Origin: an uncultured Verrucomicrobia subdivision 3 bacterium
GTDB lineage: Bacteria > Verrucomicrobiota > Verrucomicrobiia > Limisphaerales > UBA11358
Direction: 5' to 3'
Length of the DNA: 59,617 nt
Assembly: GCA_903872345.1 (NCBI GenBank)
Contig: CAIQKM010000080.1
Span: 1 to 59,617 of the forward strand
The notes beneath the pieces are model-generated. The model did no database searches. It saw nothing but the letters and a program-made list of their open reading frames with translations, and was not told where the DNA came from. Shown here one piece after another: positions 7,531 to 16,800 of the stretch. Made by a program: the position numbers and the translations under genes. Positions within the stretch are counted from its first letter, which is position 1. The number at the start of each line of letters is the position of its first letter.

Positions 7531-8760
7531 ATGAAAGAAGAGATTTCCAATACTTCCCGCCGTTCCTTTCTCAAAACGACCATGACGCTGCCGGTGGCCT
7601 TGGCCGCCGCGCCGTCGTTGTTTTCGGCCAAGGCGTTTGCGGATACGGCGGCGGCCACCACGGGCGGGGTGCTGCCGCGTCGGCAGTTGGGCAAGACCGG
7701 GCCGCAGGTGACCATGCTGTGCATGGGGGGGATGATGGCGGCGCTCAGCCCGGATTATATTGATATCGCGTGGTCCATGGGCATTCGTTATTTCGATACG
7801 GCGGACTGCTATATTCACGGCCAGTCGGAGAAAATTTTCGCCCAGTGGCTGGCCAAGTATCCCGAGCGTCGCAAAGACATTTTTCTCGTTTCCAAGGATC
7901 ATCCGCACCAGGGGCCGGAGCAGTTGCTCGAAATGGTGGATCGCCGGCTCGCCGCCTGTGGCACCACGTATCTCGACGCGTTTTATATTCATGGTCTCGG
8001 ACCGCGTGAATACGGCGAAGGTTCCCTCGAATGGCCCAAGAGCGATGCGTACCGCAAGGTGGCGGAACAGTTGAAAAGCTCCGGCAAGGTCAAGATGGTC
8101 GGGTTCTCCTGCCACGACGGCCGGCTGCCCGATTATTTGAATGCCGCCGCCGAGGGCAAGTTTATTGATATTATCATGTTGGCGTACAATCCCTTCTATC
8201 CGAAGGGTGGTCCGCTGGACAAGGCCTTGGACGCCGCGCACGCCGCCGGTATCGGGCTGGTGGCCATGAAGACGATGCGCAGCACCAAGGACGTGCCCAA
8301 GCGCCTGCCGGAATTTGACAAGCTCGGTCTCACCACGCATCAGGCCGTGCTGCATGCCGCCTGGAGTGATCCGCGCATTTCGGTGATTTGCAACATGCTG
8401 GACAACGTGGATCAGATCGCCTCCAGCAGTGCGGCGGCCCGCAGCTACAAGGAACCGCTGAAACTGGCGCACATGGAATTGCTCCAGGAAACGCTCCTGG
8501 CCGGTCGGCGCACGATGTGTACCGGCTGCCCGGCCTGCGAAGCCGCCAGCAAGGAAACGGATTTTGCCTTCCACGATATTGCCCGGTTCGTGACCTATTA
8601 CGAGCAGGATGGCAATACCGATGCCCGCGCCTATTACCAGGCCCTACCGGCGGCGGTGCGCGATGCGTCGTCCGTGGACCTTGCGGCGCTGCGTGATGCG
8701 TGCCATGCGAAAACCAATTACCCGGAAATCGTCCGCCGCGCGGAACGTTATTTCGCCTGA
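7531..8760 (+). CDS. Tat-exported aldo/keto reductase
   Basis: 409 residues. A twin-arginine signal is present at 9-15 (SRRSFLK) followed by a hydrophobic stretch and AKAFA, so the protein is probably exported folded with its cofactor. The AKR catalytic tetrad is complete: Asp89 and Tyr94 (YFDTADCY), Lys122 (LVSKD) and His154 (FYIHGLG). The C-terminal part carries MCTGCPAC (CxxCxxC, about 330-337), reminiscent of the 4Fe-4S motif found at the end of many AKRs, but the usual fourth Cys (CP) is not obvious. First gene of the 7531-11074 set; its stop is separated by only eight in-frame codons from the GTG start of the DUF6599 gene. The substrate is unknown; a redox role with the downstream polyferredoxin is inferred from context. 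Confidence 0.88.
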   Translation: MKEEISNTSRRSFLKTTMTLPVALAAAPSLFSAKAFADTAAATTGGVLPRRQLGKTGPQVTMLCMGGMMAALSPDYIDIAWSMGIRYFDTADCYIHGQSEKIFAQWLAKYPERRKDIFLVSKDHPHQGPEQLLEMVDRRLAACGTTYLDAFYIHGLGPREYGEGSLEWPKSDAYRKVAEQLKSSGKVKMVGFSCHDGRLPDYLNAAAEGKFIDIIMLAYNPFYPKGGPLDKALDAAHAAGIGLVAMKTMRSTKDVPKRLPEFDKLGLTTHQAVLHAAWSDPRISVICNMLDNVDQIASSSAAARSYKEPLKLAHMELLQETLLAGRRTMCTGCPACEAASKETDFAFHDIARFVTYYEQDGNTDARAYYQALPAAVRDASSVDLAALRDACHAKTNYPEIVRRAERYFA

Positions 8761-8784
8761 TGCGGGTTTTACCTGGGTAATCTT

Positions 8785-10029
8785 GTGGCCAGTCCCAAAC
8801 CCTCCCGTTCAGGCAATCGCCGGGAATTTGTGCGCACGGCGGTGCCGGTGGCCGAGCGTGTCGCCAGCGTGGTCATTCTGCTGGTGATCGCGGGGGTGGC
8901 GGGCGAGGTTTACTACCAGGGGCATCATTTCGATCCGAACCTTTACACGCCGAAGAGCGAGGCGCTGCAATCCACGGCCTTGGCGGTGGCGGGCAAATCG
9001 GGAACCGCGCCTTCGGCGGCTCCGGCTGCGGTCGCAGCGCCGACGCCTACCACTGCGGCCACGACCACTACTGCGGCTGAATCTTCCGGCGACACCATTA
9101 CTGAACCCAAGACTGATGCCACTACGGCGGGAAGCGGTGACGGGGCCGTCTCCGCCCCAGCCGCCGGTGCCGAGGGTGGGGGAGAAGGTTCCGGCGATCC
9201 GAAGCCGGCTCCCAAAGGTCAGCCGCTGGAGTTAACCTTGGCCGGTACCAAGCCGATGTCCGACACGGAATTTTATAATTCCGATACGCTCTACGAGAAG
9301 ATTGATGGACGTTCCCCGGCATACCAGAGTTTTAATGTGGTCGGCTTGCGGTGTCGCACTTTTGCTGTCCAAGCCGCCGCCGGCAGTTTTGTGGATATTT
9401 ACGAGTACAGCTTCGATAATCCGGTGGACGCCTTCGGCATGTTCGCTTTGGAACGCGATCCCAAGGGCCACCCGCTGGACTTTGCGGCCGATGGTTATTC
9501 CGGCGACATGGGCTTTTTCTTCCGGCAGGGCATCGTGTACGTGCAGATCATTGCCTCTGATCAAAAGACCGAGACCATGGCGCTGGCCAAAGCCATGGCC
9601 CAGAACCGGGCGAAGGAACTGCCGGCGGATGACCAGGGGCTGGCGGGTCGCCGCAAATTGCCCGCCGAAGGGATGCTGGCCGACAGCGTCGCATTTGTGC
9701 CCGAGAACGCGCAGGGCCAGTCCGCCCTCAAAGATGTTTTTCAAGCGAAGTACAAGTTTGGCGCGGCCGAACTGCCGTTTTTTATCATGGTGGCCCCGCC
9801 CGATGACGCGGCCAAGGCGTGGGAGTCGTTCCGGAAATTTTGCGCCCAATTTGGCACCGCCGACAATTTGCCGGACGTGGCCGGAGCCAAAATCTTCAAG
9901 GCCCAGGTGTTTGGCAAATGGAAGGTCGTTTACCAGCGCGACGGCGAACTGGGCGGTGTTTTTGATGCCGCCGATGGCGATCAGGCCCGCGCTTTTATCG
10001 AAAAGTATTTGCAGGGCAATATAAAGTAG
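8785..10029 (+). CDS. DUF6599 family membrane-anchored protein
   Basis: 414 residues starting at GTG. Residues 12-45 contain RREFVRTAVPVAER and then a single hydrophobic segment (VASVVILLVIAGVAG), which should act as a signal anchor. A long Ala/Thr/Pro/Gly linker follows (about 59-150), then a globular domain with LYEKIDGRSPAYQSFNVVGL and VDIYEYSFDNPVDAFGMFAL, typical of DUF6599. These proteins occur next to Tat-exported AKR and DUF362 proteins in Planctomycetota and Verrucomicrobiota; no activity is known. The linker would place the domain away from the membrane in the periplasm. There is no ATG between the previous stop and the globular domain, so GTG at 8785 is the best start. Confidence 0.75.
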   Translation: MASPKPSRSGNRREFVRTAVPVAERVASVVILLVIAGVAGEVYYQGHHFDPNLYTPKSEALQSTALAVAGKSGTAPSAAPAAVAAPTPTTAATTTTAAESSGDTITEPKTDATTAGSGDGAVSAPAAGAEGGGEGSGDPKPAPKGQPLELTLAGTKPMSDTEFYNSDTLYEKIDGRSPAYQSFNVVGLRCRTFAVQAAAGSFVDIYEYSFDNPVDAFGMFALERDPKGHPLDFAADGYSGDMGFFFRQGIVYVQIIASDQKTETMALAKAMAQNRAKELPADDQGLAGRRKLPAEGMLADSVAFVPENAQGQSALKDVFQAKYKFGAAELPFFIMVAPPDDAAKAWESFRKFCAQFGTADNLPDVAGAKIFKAQVFGKWKVVYQRDGELGGVFDAADGDQARAFIEKYLQGNIK

Positions 10030-10054
10030 AGTAATAGTTAAGTTAACCGTAGGT

Positions 10055-11074
10055 ATGAGTTCCACGAAACCAAACCCGTCCGCGCCGTTGCCGGAAGATT
10101 CCGTCAGCCGCCGGGAGTTTCTCGTGCGCTTGGGCGTTACCGGGGCGCTCATCGCCGGTTCCGGCTTCGCCGCCCGGAAGCTGTGGCAGCCGAATCATTA
10201 CGTCCCGGGATTTCAGGAAGTCAAAGGTCTCCAACTCGGCAACTACGCACCGGAAATCAGCAAGGTGCTGCCGTCCCTCGCCATTGCCCACGGGATGGAT
10301 CATGAAAAGACCGTCCGCGCCGCCATGGCTGCGCTCGGCGGCATGGAACGCTTTATCAAAAAGGGCGACGTGGTGATGATCAAACCGAACGTGGCGTTTG
10401 ATCGTCCGCCCGCGCTCGCCGCCACCACGCATCCGGACGCCCTCCGCGCTGTGGCGAAACTGGTGCTCGAATGCGGGGCGAGCAAGGTGGTCATTGCCGA
10501 CAATCCCATCAATTCGCCCACCGGCTGTTTCATCAAGAGCGGTCTGAGCGCCGTGGCCTCGGAGATGAATCTGGATTTGATGTATCCGGAGGCCAATTCC
10601 TTTTCCCCGCTGTCATTGGATGGCGAAATCCTGAAGAACTGGACCTTCTTCCACGAGCCGTTTAAGAAGGCGAACAAGGTCATCGGCCTCGCGCCCTGCA
10701 AAGATCACAATCTCTGTCATTCCTCGATGACCATGAAGAATTGGTACGGATTGCTCGGTGGCCGGCGCAACCAGTTTCATCAGCATATTCACAGCATTGT
10801 TTCCGACTTCGCGCTGATGATGAAGCCCACGCTGGTCATTCTCGACGGCATGAACGTGCTCATGAGCAACGGTCCCACGGGCGGTCGGCTCTCCGATGTG
10901 AAGCCGATGAACACCATCGTGGCCGGCACGGACATGGTGGCCGTGGACGCCTATGGCTACTCGCATCTGCTCGAACGTGACCTCGCGGAACTGACCTACA
11001 TCCACAAAGCCCACGAACGCGGGCTGGGGAACAAGAATTGGAAGGATACGTTGTACAAGGAAGTGCAGGCGTAA
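10055..11074 (+). CDS. Tat-exported DUF362 protein
   Basis: 339 residues with a Tat signal (SRREFLVRLGVTGALIAG, Arg-Arg at 19-20). The remainder matches DUF362: GDVVMIKPNVAFDRPPALAATTHPDAL, an ADNPI segment, APCKDHNLCHSSMTMKNWYGLLGG, and AGTDMVAVDAYGY near the end. DUF362 proteins often carry or accompany 4Fe-4S ferredoxin domains and are thought to be redox proteins, but no reaction is established. No ferredoxin domain is fused here; the polyferredoxin at 11879 could supply it. It starts 25 bp after the DUF6599 stop and is probably cotranscribed with it. Confidence 0.85.
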   Translation: MSSTKPNPSAPLPEDSVSRREFLVRLGVTGALIAGSGFAARKLWQPNHYVPGFQEVKGLQLGNYAPEISKVLPSLAIAHGMDHEKTVRAAMAALGGMERFIKKGDVVMIKPNVAFDRPPALAATTHPDALRAVAKLVLECGASKVVIADNPINSPTGCFIKSGLSAVASEMNLDLMYPEANSFSPLSLDGEILKNWTFFHEPFKKANKVIGLAPCKDHNLCHSSMTMKNWYGLLGGRRNQFHQHIHSIVSDFALMMKPTLVILDGMNVLMSNGPTGGRLSDVKPMNTIVAGTDMVAVDAYGYSHLLERDLAELTYIHKAHERGLGNKNWKDTLYKEVQA

Positions 11075-11116
11075 ACTCTGCTTGCGAAAGTCTCCGGCAG
11101 GCGTTAAATAGCAGGT

Positions 11117-11347
11117 ATGAAATTAGCGGATCGCATTACTTTTAATCCTCAGCAATGTGGCGGACGGCTGTGCATTCGCGGAATGCGGATCCGGGTTAAA
11201 GATGTGCTGGATTTGCTGGCAGCCGGTGTTTCGGAGGCTGAAATTTTGGCGGATTTTCCATATCTGGAAGTCGATGATATCCGGGCGTGCCTTAAACATG
11301 CCGCTCAGGAATCGGATCACGCCATCCTCGTTGCAGTTGGGAAGTAA
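11117..11347 (+). CDS. DUF433 antitoxin
   Basis: 76 residues, matching DUF433 along its length: RITFNPQQCGGRLCIRGMRI, VLDLLAAGVSEAEILADFPYLEVDDIRACL. This is a MerR/HTH-like fold used as antitoxin to DUF5615 (PIN-like, Mut7-C-related) toxins. It is intact and followed two bases later by the remains of its toxin gene. The pair is inserted between the DUF362 gene and the polyferredoxin gene, apparently splitting a redox gene set. Confidence 0.85.
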   Translation: MKLADRITFNPQQCGGRLCIRGMRIRVKDVLDLLAAGVSEAEILADFPYLEVDDIRACLKHAAQESDHAILVAVGK

Positions 11348-11349
11348 GG

Positions 11350-11679
11350 ATGAAATTCATCGTCGACGCCCAACTGCCGCCTGCCTTGGCGGTTTAGTTG
11401 CGCGAGCAGGGGCACCCCGCCGAACATGTGGCCGAAATTGGTTTGCGCGATGCTGATGATTCACCCATATGGCAATGCGCATTGGCACAGGCTGCCTGCA
11501 TACTAACCAAGGACGAAGATTTTGCGGTGCGCATCCACCAAGCCCGGCAGGCTCCCGTCGTTGTCTGGCTTCGCATCGGCAACTGCTCGAATCGGGCTCT
11601 CCGTGAATGGTTTTTTCCGCTGCTGCCCGAAGTGCTGCGCGAAATTGAATCCGGCCAGCGTTTCATCGAGATTCGCTGA
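11350..11679 (+). pseudogene. DUF5615 PIN-like toxin interrupted by an amber codon
   Basis: Reading from the ATG at 11350 gives MKFIVDAQLPPALAV, then TAG at 11395-11397 (codon 16), then LREQGHPAEHVAEIGLRDADD, LTKDEDFAVRIHQ and so on to the stop at 11677-11679. Ignoring the TAG, it is a normal full-length DUF5615 toxin (109 residues) with the essential N-terminal Asp6 and the later DADD and KDEDF acidic motifs. A Trp or Arg codon normally occupies the TAG position (family pattern ALARWLRE...G). Translation could in principle restart at TTG 11398, but that product lacks Asp6. Most likely an inactivated toxin beside a surviving antitoxin; a sequencing error or suppression are alternatives. Confidence 0.8.
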
Positions 11680-11878
11680 AGGTCGGATTGTGACCGTATA
11701 GAACAGAAGCCAGGACTTGCTATGCGACTACGGGCGACATTCAAGCATTGTCCAGTATGTCCGGGCAATGTCTCATACCTACTCGCAGGTTGCATCGTGG
11801 AACCGTCCCGTTTATATCGAATTATATTTGATTTGGCCGGGCTGGCGGTTATGTTAAGTAAACTATTGCAACGGCAAA

Positions 11879-13450
11879 ATGAAAGACCTGCTCAAGCTCC
11901 GCAATGTGCGACGTGTCGCGCAAGTCTTCTTCTTCAGCCTGTTCCTGTTCTTCGTTTTGGTCACTGATTTGCGGTATTTGAAGGGGTGGCCCGTCTCGTC
12001 GTTTCTGGAATTGGATCCGCTCGTGGCCTTTGCCACCGCCATTACCACCCACACGGTGTACATGGGGCTGACCCTGAGTCTGTTGCTGATCATTCCCACG
12101 CTGCTCTTTGGCCGCATCTTTTGCAACTGGATCTGCCCTTATGGCATTCTTCACCATTTCACCGGCTGGCTGCTGGGCAAGCGCCGCGCCGAGGAGCGTG
12201 AACGCATCGAGGCGAACCGCTACAAAAAGCTCTATTCGCTCAAGTACGTCATTCTCATCGCGATGATCGCCGCAGCCGTGGGTGGCACGTTGCAGATAGG
12301 CTGGCTCGACCCCATCTGCCTGTTCCATCGCTCCATGAGCACGGTCATCCTGCCGGCGATCAATCTGTTCTTACCGTCGAGCGTGTATGTGCGGCAATAC
12401 TTCCATGTGGGCGCGTGGGTGATTGGTTTCATCCTGCTGTTCCTGGTGGGCATGAATGTGGTCATTCCGCGTTTCTTCTGCCGCGTGCTTTGTCCGCTGG
12501 GCGCGTTTCTCGGCACGCTCTCGGTGGCATCCCTGTGGCGCATTGACCGCGATCCCACCAAATGCGTGGACTGCGATCTTTGCCTGAAAAGCTGCGAGGG
12601 TGCTTCGGATCCGCACACCCAGCTCCGCAAGAGCGAATGTTTTGTGTGCTTCAACTGCGTGGAGGATTGCCCCGAGGACGCGATTTCGTTCAAGTTCATG
12701 CCGCCGCTCCAGCGCGAAATCACCGCGCCGGTGGTGCCTGGTCGCCGCGCGTTTGTCGGCACGCTCGTGGGGCTCGGGTTCTTCGCCTTTGGCCGCACCT
12801 CCGGGGCCAGTGACCGCAACTACGACAAGAAGGTGATTCGCCCGCCCGGCTCGGTGGAGGAGAAAGATTTTCTCGACCGCTGCATCAAGTGCGACCAGTG
12901 CATCCGCACCTGTCCCACGAATGTGCTGCAACCGGCGCTGTTGGAATCCGGCATTGAAGGCATCTGGACGCCGATCCTGAACAACAAGCTGGGCTTCTGC
13001 GAAGTGAATTGCACGCTGTGCGGCGAGGTTTGTCCCACCGGCGCGATTCAGCGCATCACGATTGAGGAAAAGACCGGCACCGGCAAATTCGCGCAGCAGG
13101 GTCCGATCAAGCTCGGCACCGCTTTTTATGACTATGGTCGCTGTCTGCCGTGGGCCATGGAAACCCCGTGCGTGGTGTGCGAGGAAGTCTGTCCCGTCTC
13201 GCCCAAGGCCATTTACTCCCGCGAAGTCACCATTACCAAGCGCGACGGCAATCCCATCACCCTGCGCCGCCCCTACGTGGATCCCGCGCTGTGCATCGGC
13301 TGCGGCATCTGCGAACACGAATGTCCGGTGACCGACGAAGCGGCCATTCGCGTGACCGCCGTGGGCGAAACCCGTTCGCGCGACCGCCGCCTGCTGATGG
13401 ATGGCGGGGTTACCAGCTCGGTGAATGAGTTGGAAAAGCGGCAGCGCTAA
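11879..13450 (+). CDS. Membrane polyferredoxin, NapH-like domain fused to NapG/MauM-like domain
   Basis: 523 residues. The N-terminal half (1-270) is NapH/CcoG-like: membrane segments at about 13-29, 61-82, 121-140 and 178-200, the paired motifs CNWICPYG (82-89) and CRVLCPLG (201-208), then two 4Fe-4S sites (CVDCDLCLKSC, CFVCFNCVEDCP). Residues 288-310 (GRRAFVGTLVGLGFFAFG) form a Tat-like/hydrophobic linker, followed by a NapG/MauM-like block: RPPGSVEEKDFLDRCIKCDQ, CTLCGEVCPTGAI, CVVCEEVCPVS and CIGCGICEHECP, that is, four more clusters. In Nap and methylamine systems separate NapH and NapG proteins pass electrons from quinol to a periplasmic acceptor; here they look fused. The acceptor is unknown. 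The upstream Tat-exported AKR and DUF362 proteins are candidates by context. Confidence 0.85.
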   Translation: MKDLLKLRNVRRVAQVFFFSLFLFFVLVTDLRYLKGWPVSSFLELDPLVAFATAITTHTVYMGLTLSLLLIIPTLLFGRIFCNWICPYGILHHFTGWLLGKRRAEERERIEANRYKKLYSLKYVILIAMIAAAVGGTLQIGWLDPICLFHRSMSTVILPAINLFLPSSVYVRQYFHVGAWVIGFILLFLVGMNVVIPRFFCRVLCPLGAFLGTLSVASLWRIDRDPTKCVDCDLCLKSCEGASDPHTQLRKSECFVCFNCVEDCPEDAISFKFMPPLQREITAPVVPGRRAFVGTLVGLGFFAFGRTSGASDRNYDKKVIRPPGSVEEKDFLDRCIKCDQCIRTCPTNVLQPALLESGIEGIWTPILNNKLGFCEVNCTLCGEVCPTGAIQRITIEEKTGTGKFAQQGPIKLGTAFYDYGRCLPWAMETPCVVCEEVCPVSPKAIYSREVTITKRDGNPITLRRPYVDPALCIGCGICEHECPVTDEAAIRVTAVGETRSRDRRLLMDGGVTSSVNELEKRQR

Positions 13451-13462
13451 AGGACCATTGCC

Positions 13463-13699
13463 ATGCCACCCACCACCTCCGGCCAGCGCCTACGCACCTG
13501 TCGCGCCTGCGGCAAAAAATTCGAGTATCCCGTCAAAGGCAACCCCGCGACGCGCCATCATTGCGAGGACTGCGTGATCATCCCGCCCGAAACGCGCAAA
13601 ACCATCGAGCGTCTCAGCAGCCGCGTTAATCAGGTGGAATTTCAGCTCCGCAGCTTGGAAGCCAAATTGGCCGCCTTGACGCCGCCGCCGGCCAAGTGA
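13463..13699 (+). CDS. Small zinc-ribbon protein with coiled-coil tail
   Basis: 78 residues. CRACGKKFEYP (about 13-23) and HHCEDC (about 33-38) form a CxxC...CxxC zinc ribbon, followed by a helical, heptad-like tail (TIERLSSRVNQVEFQLRSLE) likely to be coiled coil, and a Pro/Ala end. It starts 12 bp after the polyferredoxin stop and is probably cotranscribed. Its function is not known; a small adaptor or chaperone for the membrane complex is possible but not supported by any motif. Confidence 0.65.
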   Translation: MPPTTSGQRLRTCRACGKKFEYPVKGNPATRHHCEDCVIIPPETRKTIERLSSRVNQVEFQLRSLEAKLAALTPPPAK

Positions 13700-13869
13700 G
13701 TAGGTCGGCGGTTTGAGCGGTGCTCGCCGCGTACACTTCATTATCTCCTCAGTTGGTGGAATTCTTGAGGGACGAAGGAGCATATTCATGCTCTAGGCAA
13801 AATCCCAAGGGCGTGGCAGGATCGTGCTCTGATACCCCTTGAAATAACCCAAACCACGGAACAACCATC

Positions 13870-16800
13870 ATGAAAAAATCTTTTCACCCCAATAGCTTGT
13901 GCTGGCTGGTGGCCGCAGTCGGCATCCCTTTGTCGGCGTGGGCGGGCAACGACAGTTGGATTGGCAACGCCAGTCCCAATTGGGCGAATACCAACAATTG
14001 GTCACCGCTCTCCACCACCGGACCGGTGGCCAATGATCAGTTGTTTTTTGCCTTCACCGGCAGCTCCGGCAGTCTGCTGACCAATGATTATGCCGCCGGC
14101 ACCATTTTCAACGGCATCACGTTCCAGAGCAGCGGCAGCGCCTTTACCATCATTGGCAATGCCATTGGCCTCAACGGCGGCATCACCAATGCCGGCACCA
14201 GCTCGCAGGTCATCAGCAACAGTCTCACGCTGAAGGGCAATGAAACCATCGCCGCCACCACCGGCAATATCACGCTCGCCGGGGTCATTACCGATGGCGG
14301 CAGCGGCTACGGCATTACGAAGATCGGCACCGGCACCAACATTTTGACGGCGGTAAATACGTATTCGGGCGTCACGGCCATCAACGGCGGCACCTTGCGC
14401 GTGACCACCACCGGCGCGCTGCCTTCCGGCAGCATCGTGAATTTGCATAACGCCGCCGCCGCCACGCTGGATATACAGGGGTTGGTTCAGTCCTTGGGCG
14501 GGCTGGTGATCACGAATCTGGGCAGCGCCACGGATTATATCACGGGCACGGCCGGTTCCGTGCTGAACTTGAGCGTCACCCCGCTAACCATCTCTCCCTT
14601 TGGCACGACCAACAGTCTGACGCTGAATATGGCCGGGCTCACCGGTTTCAACTATTACAACACGGCGGGCGCCTTTTCGGTGAATAACGGGGCCAGCCTC
14701 GCCAGCGCCAGCACCGGGGTGGCCATTCTCACCCTGGCGGGAGGCACCAACTCGATTACCGCCAGTACCGTCAGCATCGGCACCAGCAGTCCCAGCGGTG
14801 GCGTCATCAGCTCCACGGTCAATCTGGGAACCAACAACACGTTGGACGTCGGCACAATCACTCTCGGCAGCGGCCGCGTGGGCGGCGTACTGCAATTTGC
14901 CGCCGGCACCACCGGGGGATTGCTTGCCATCGCCGGCACCACTGGCGGGACCAGCGCGGCTATCTTGACCGTCGGCAATAGCCACGATTCCTATCAGGCC
15001 AGCGATCATCCCACGGACCTCGCTGACTTTACCGCCGGCACGCTCACCGCCCAGTTCAGTTCCGTGACCCTTGGCAAGGTCAGTCCCAGTTCGAACATCA
15101 CGGCCAGCCGCGGCATCACCACCACATCCAGCCTCAAAATCGGCGCTGGCACCTTGACCGCCGCCACCATGACCCTTGGCAGCATCAACACCGCCTCCGG
15201 CGATACTGGCAGTTTCACCTATTCCATCACGAACGTGAATTTGTTCAGCATCACCAATGGGGGCGTCGCCAACGTCACCAACCTGATCCTGACCAGCAGC
15301 AGCTATCCCGGCGCGCTCAAGGCGGGTTCCCTCCTTTCCAGCACCATCAATCTCACCAATGGTGCGGTGCTGAATACCACCAACATCCAGCCCGGTACCA
15401 TTACCACCCCGGCTTCCGGCTCCTGGGTGGTGATTCCGCAGATCACCTGGGGTGATGGTTCCATCAACAATATCGCGAGCGGCAATCTGGCCATCGGCAG
15501 CGTGAACATCATTCTCTACAATGCGGCCAATGCGCACACCTTCAACATTTCCGCCGGTCACCAGGGCACGGTTAATTCCACGATCACCGGCACGGGCACG
15601 CTGACGGTTGCGGGGGCGGGGACGATGACGCTGAATGGCAGCGATACCATCACCGGTTCCCTGGTCCAGAACAGCACCAATATCCTGACCCTGGCCGGGG
15701 CAAACACGTTCTCCGGCAGCCTCGCCATCAGCAATGGCATGGTGGTGCTGGGCGGCAGCGCTTCGCTGTCCGTGCCCGTGATCAACCTTTCGTCCAACAC
15801 GCTGCTGGATGTTTCCGCCCTCGGCACATATACGCTCAATTCCGGCCAGTCCGTTATCGGCAATGGCAGCATTAACGGCAGCATCATGGGCAACGCGGGC
15901 GCGCAACTGCTTCCCGGTGGCGCGGGCACCATCGGCACGCTGACTTTCAGCAATAACCTCACGTTGAACGGCGCAACCACGACGTTTGACCTCAGCCCCG
16001 ATCCCGCCGTGGGGAACGATGTTATCAATGTTGGCGGCAGTGTGACGCTGACCGCGAACAGCACCATCAATGTCAATGAACTCGGCGCGCTCAGCCCCGG
16101 GACCTATACGCTGATGAACTATGCCTCCCTCAACACCAATTCGTTCAACCTTATCGTCGTGGCCCCGCGCAATGCCGTCGTGACCATCGGCGCCACCAGC
16201 ATTACGCTCGTCGTGAGCGGCGTGGCGAGCGCCAATCTTGTCTGGGTCGGGGATGGCTCCGCCAACAACTGGGATGTGCAGACCACCACCAACTGGTCGA
16301 ACGCCGGCAACCCGGATGCCTACTACCAGGTTGACAGCGTCAGCTTCACGGACACCGGTTCCGCTTCCCCGGCCGTGAATCTGGCCACGATGCTCGTGCC
16401 CGGCAGTGTCAGTGTAAATGCCGCGCAGAATTACACCTTCAGCAGCAGTGTGGGCGGCCAGTTGGCCGGGAGCATGACCCTCACCAAAAACGGCGCCGGC
16501 ACGCTCTTTCTCCAGACCAGCAACACCTATAGCGGCGGCACGCTGGTGACCAACGGCACGGTGGAAGTGGATGTGGCCGCCGCCGCCGGCACGGGGCCCA
16601 TCAGCCTCGCTTCCGCCGGCAGCCTGAATTTTAACGCCGGCGGCACGCTGGCCAACGTGGTGAACGGGTCCGGCACCATCAACGTGACCGAGCTATCCGG
16701 CATCAACAGCATTTTCGGCGGTTCGCTCTCGAACTTCACCGGCGTTCTTAACCTGCCGGCCAGTCCCGGCGGCGTGGCCAAGGGTGAAATGACCGGGGCC

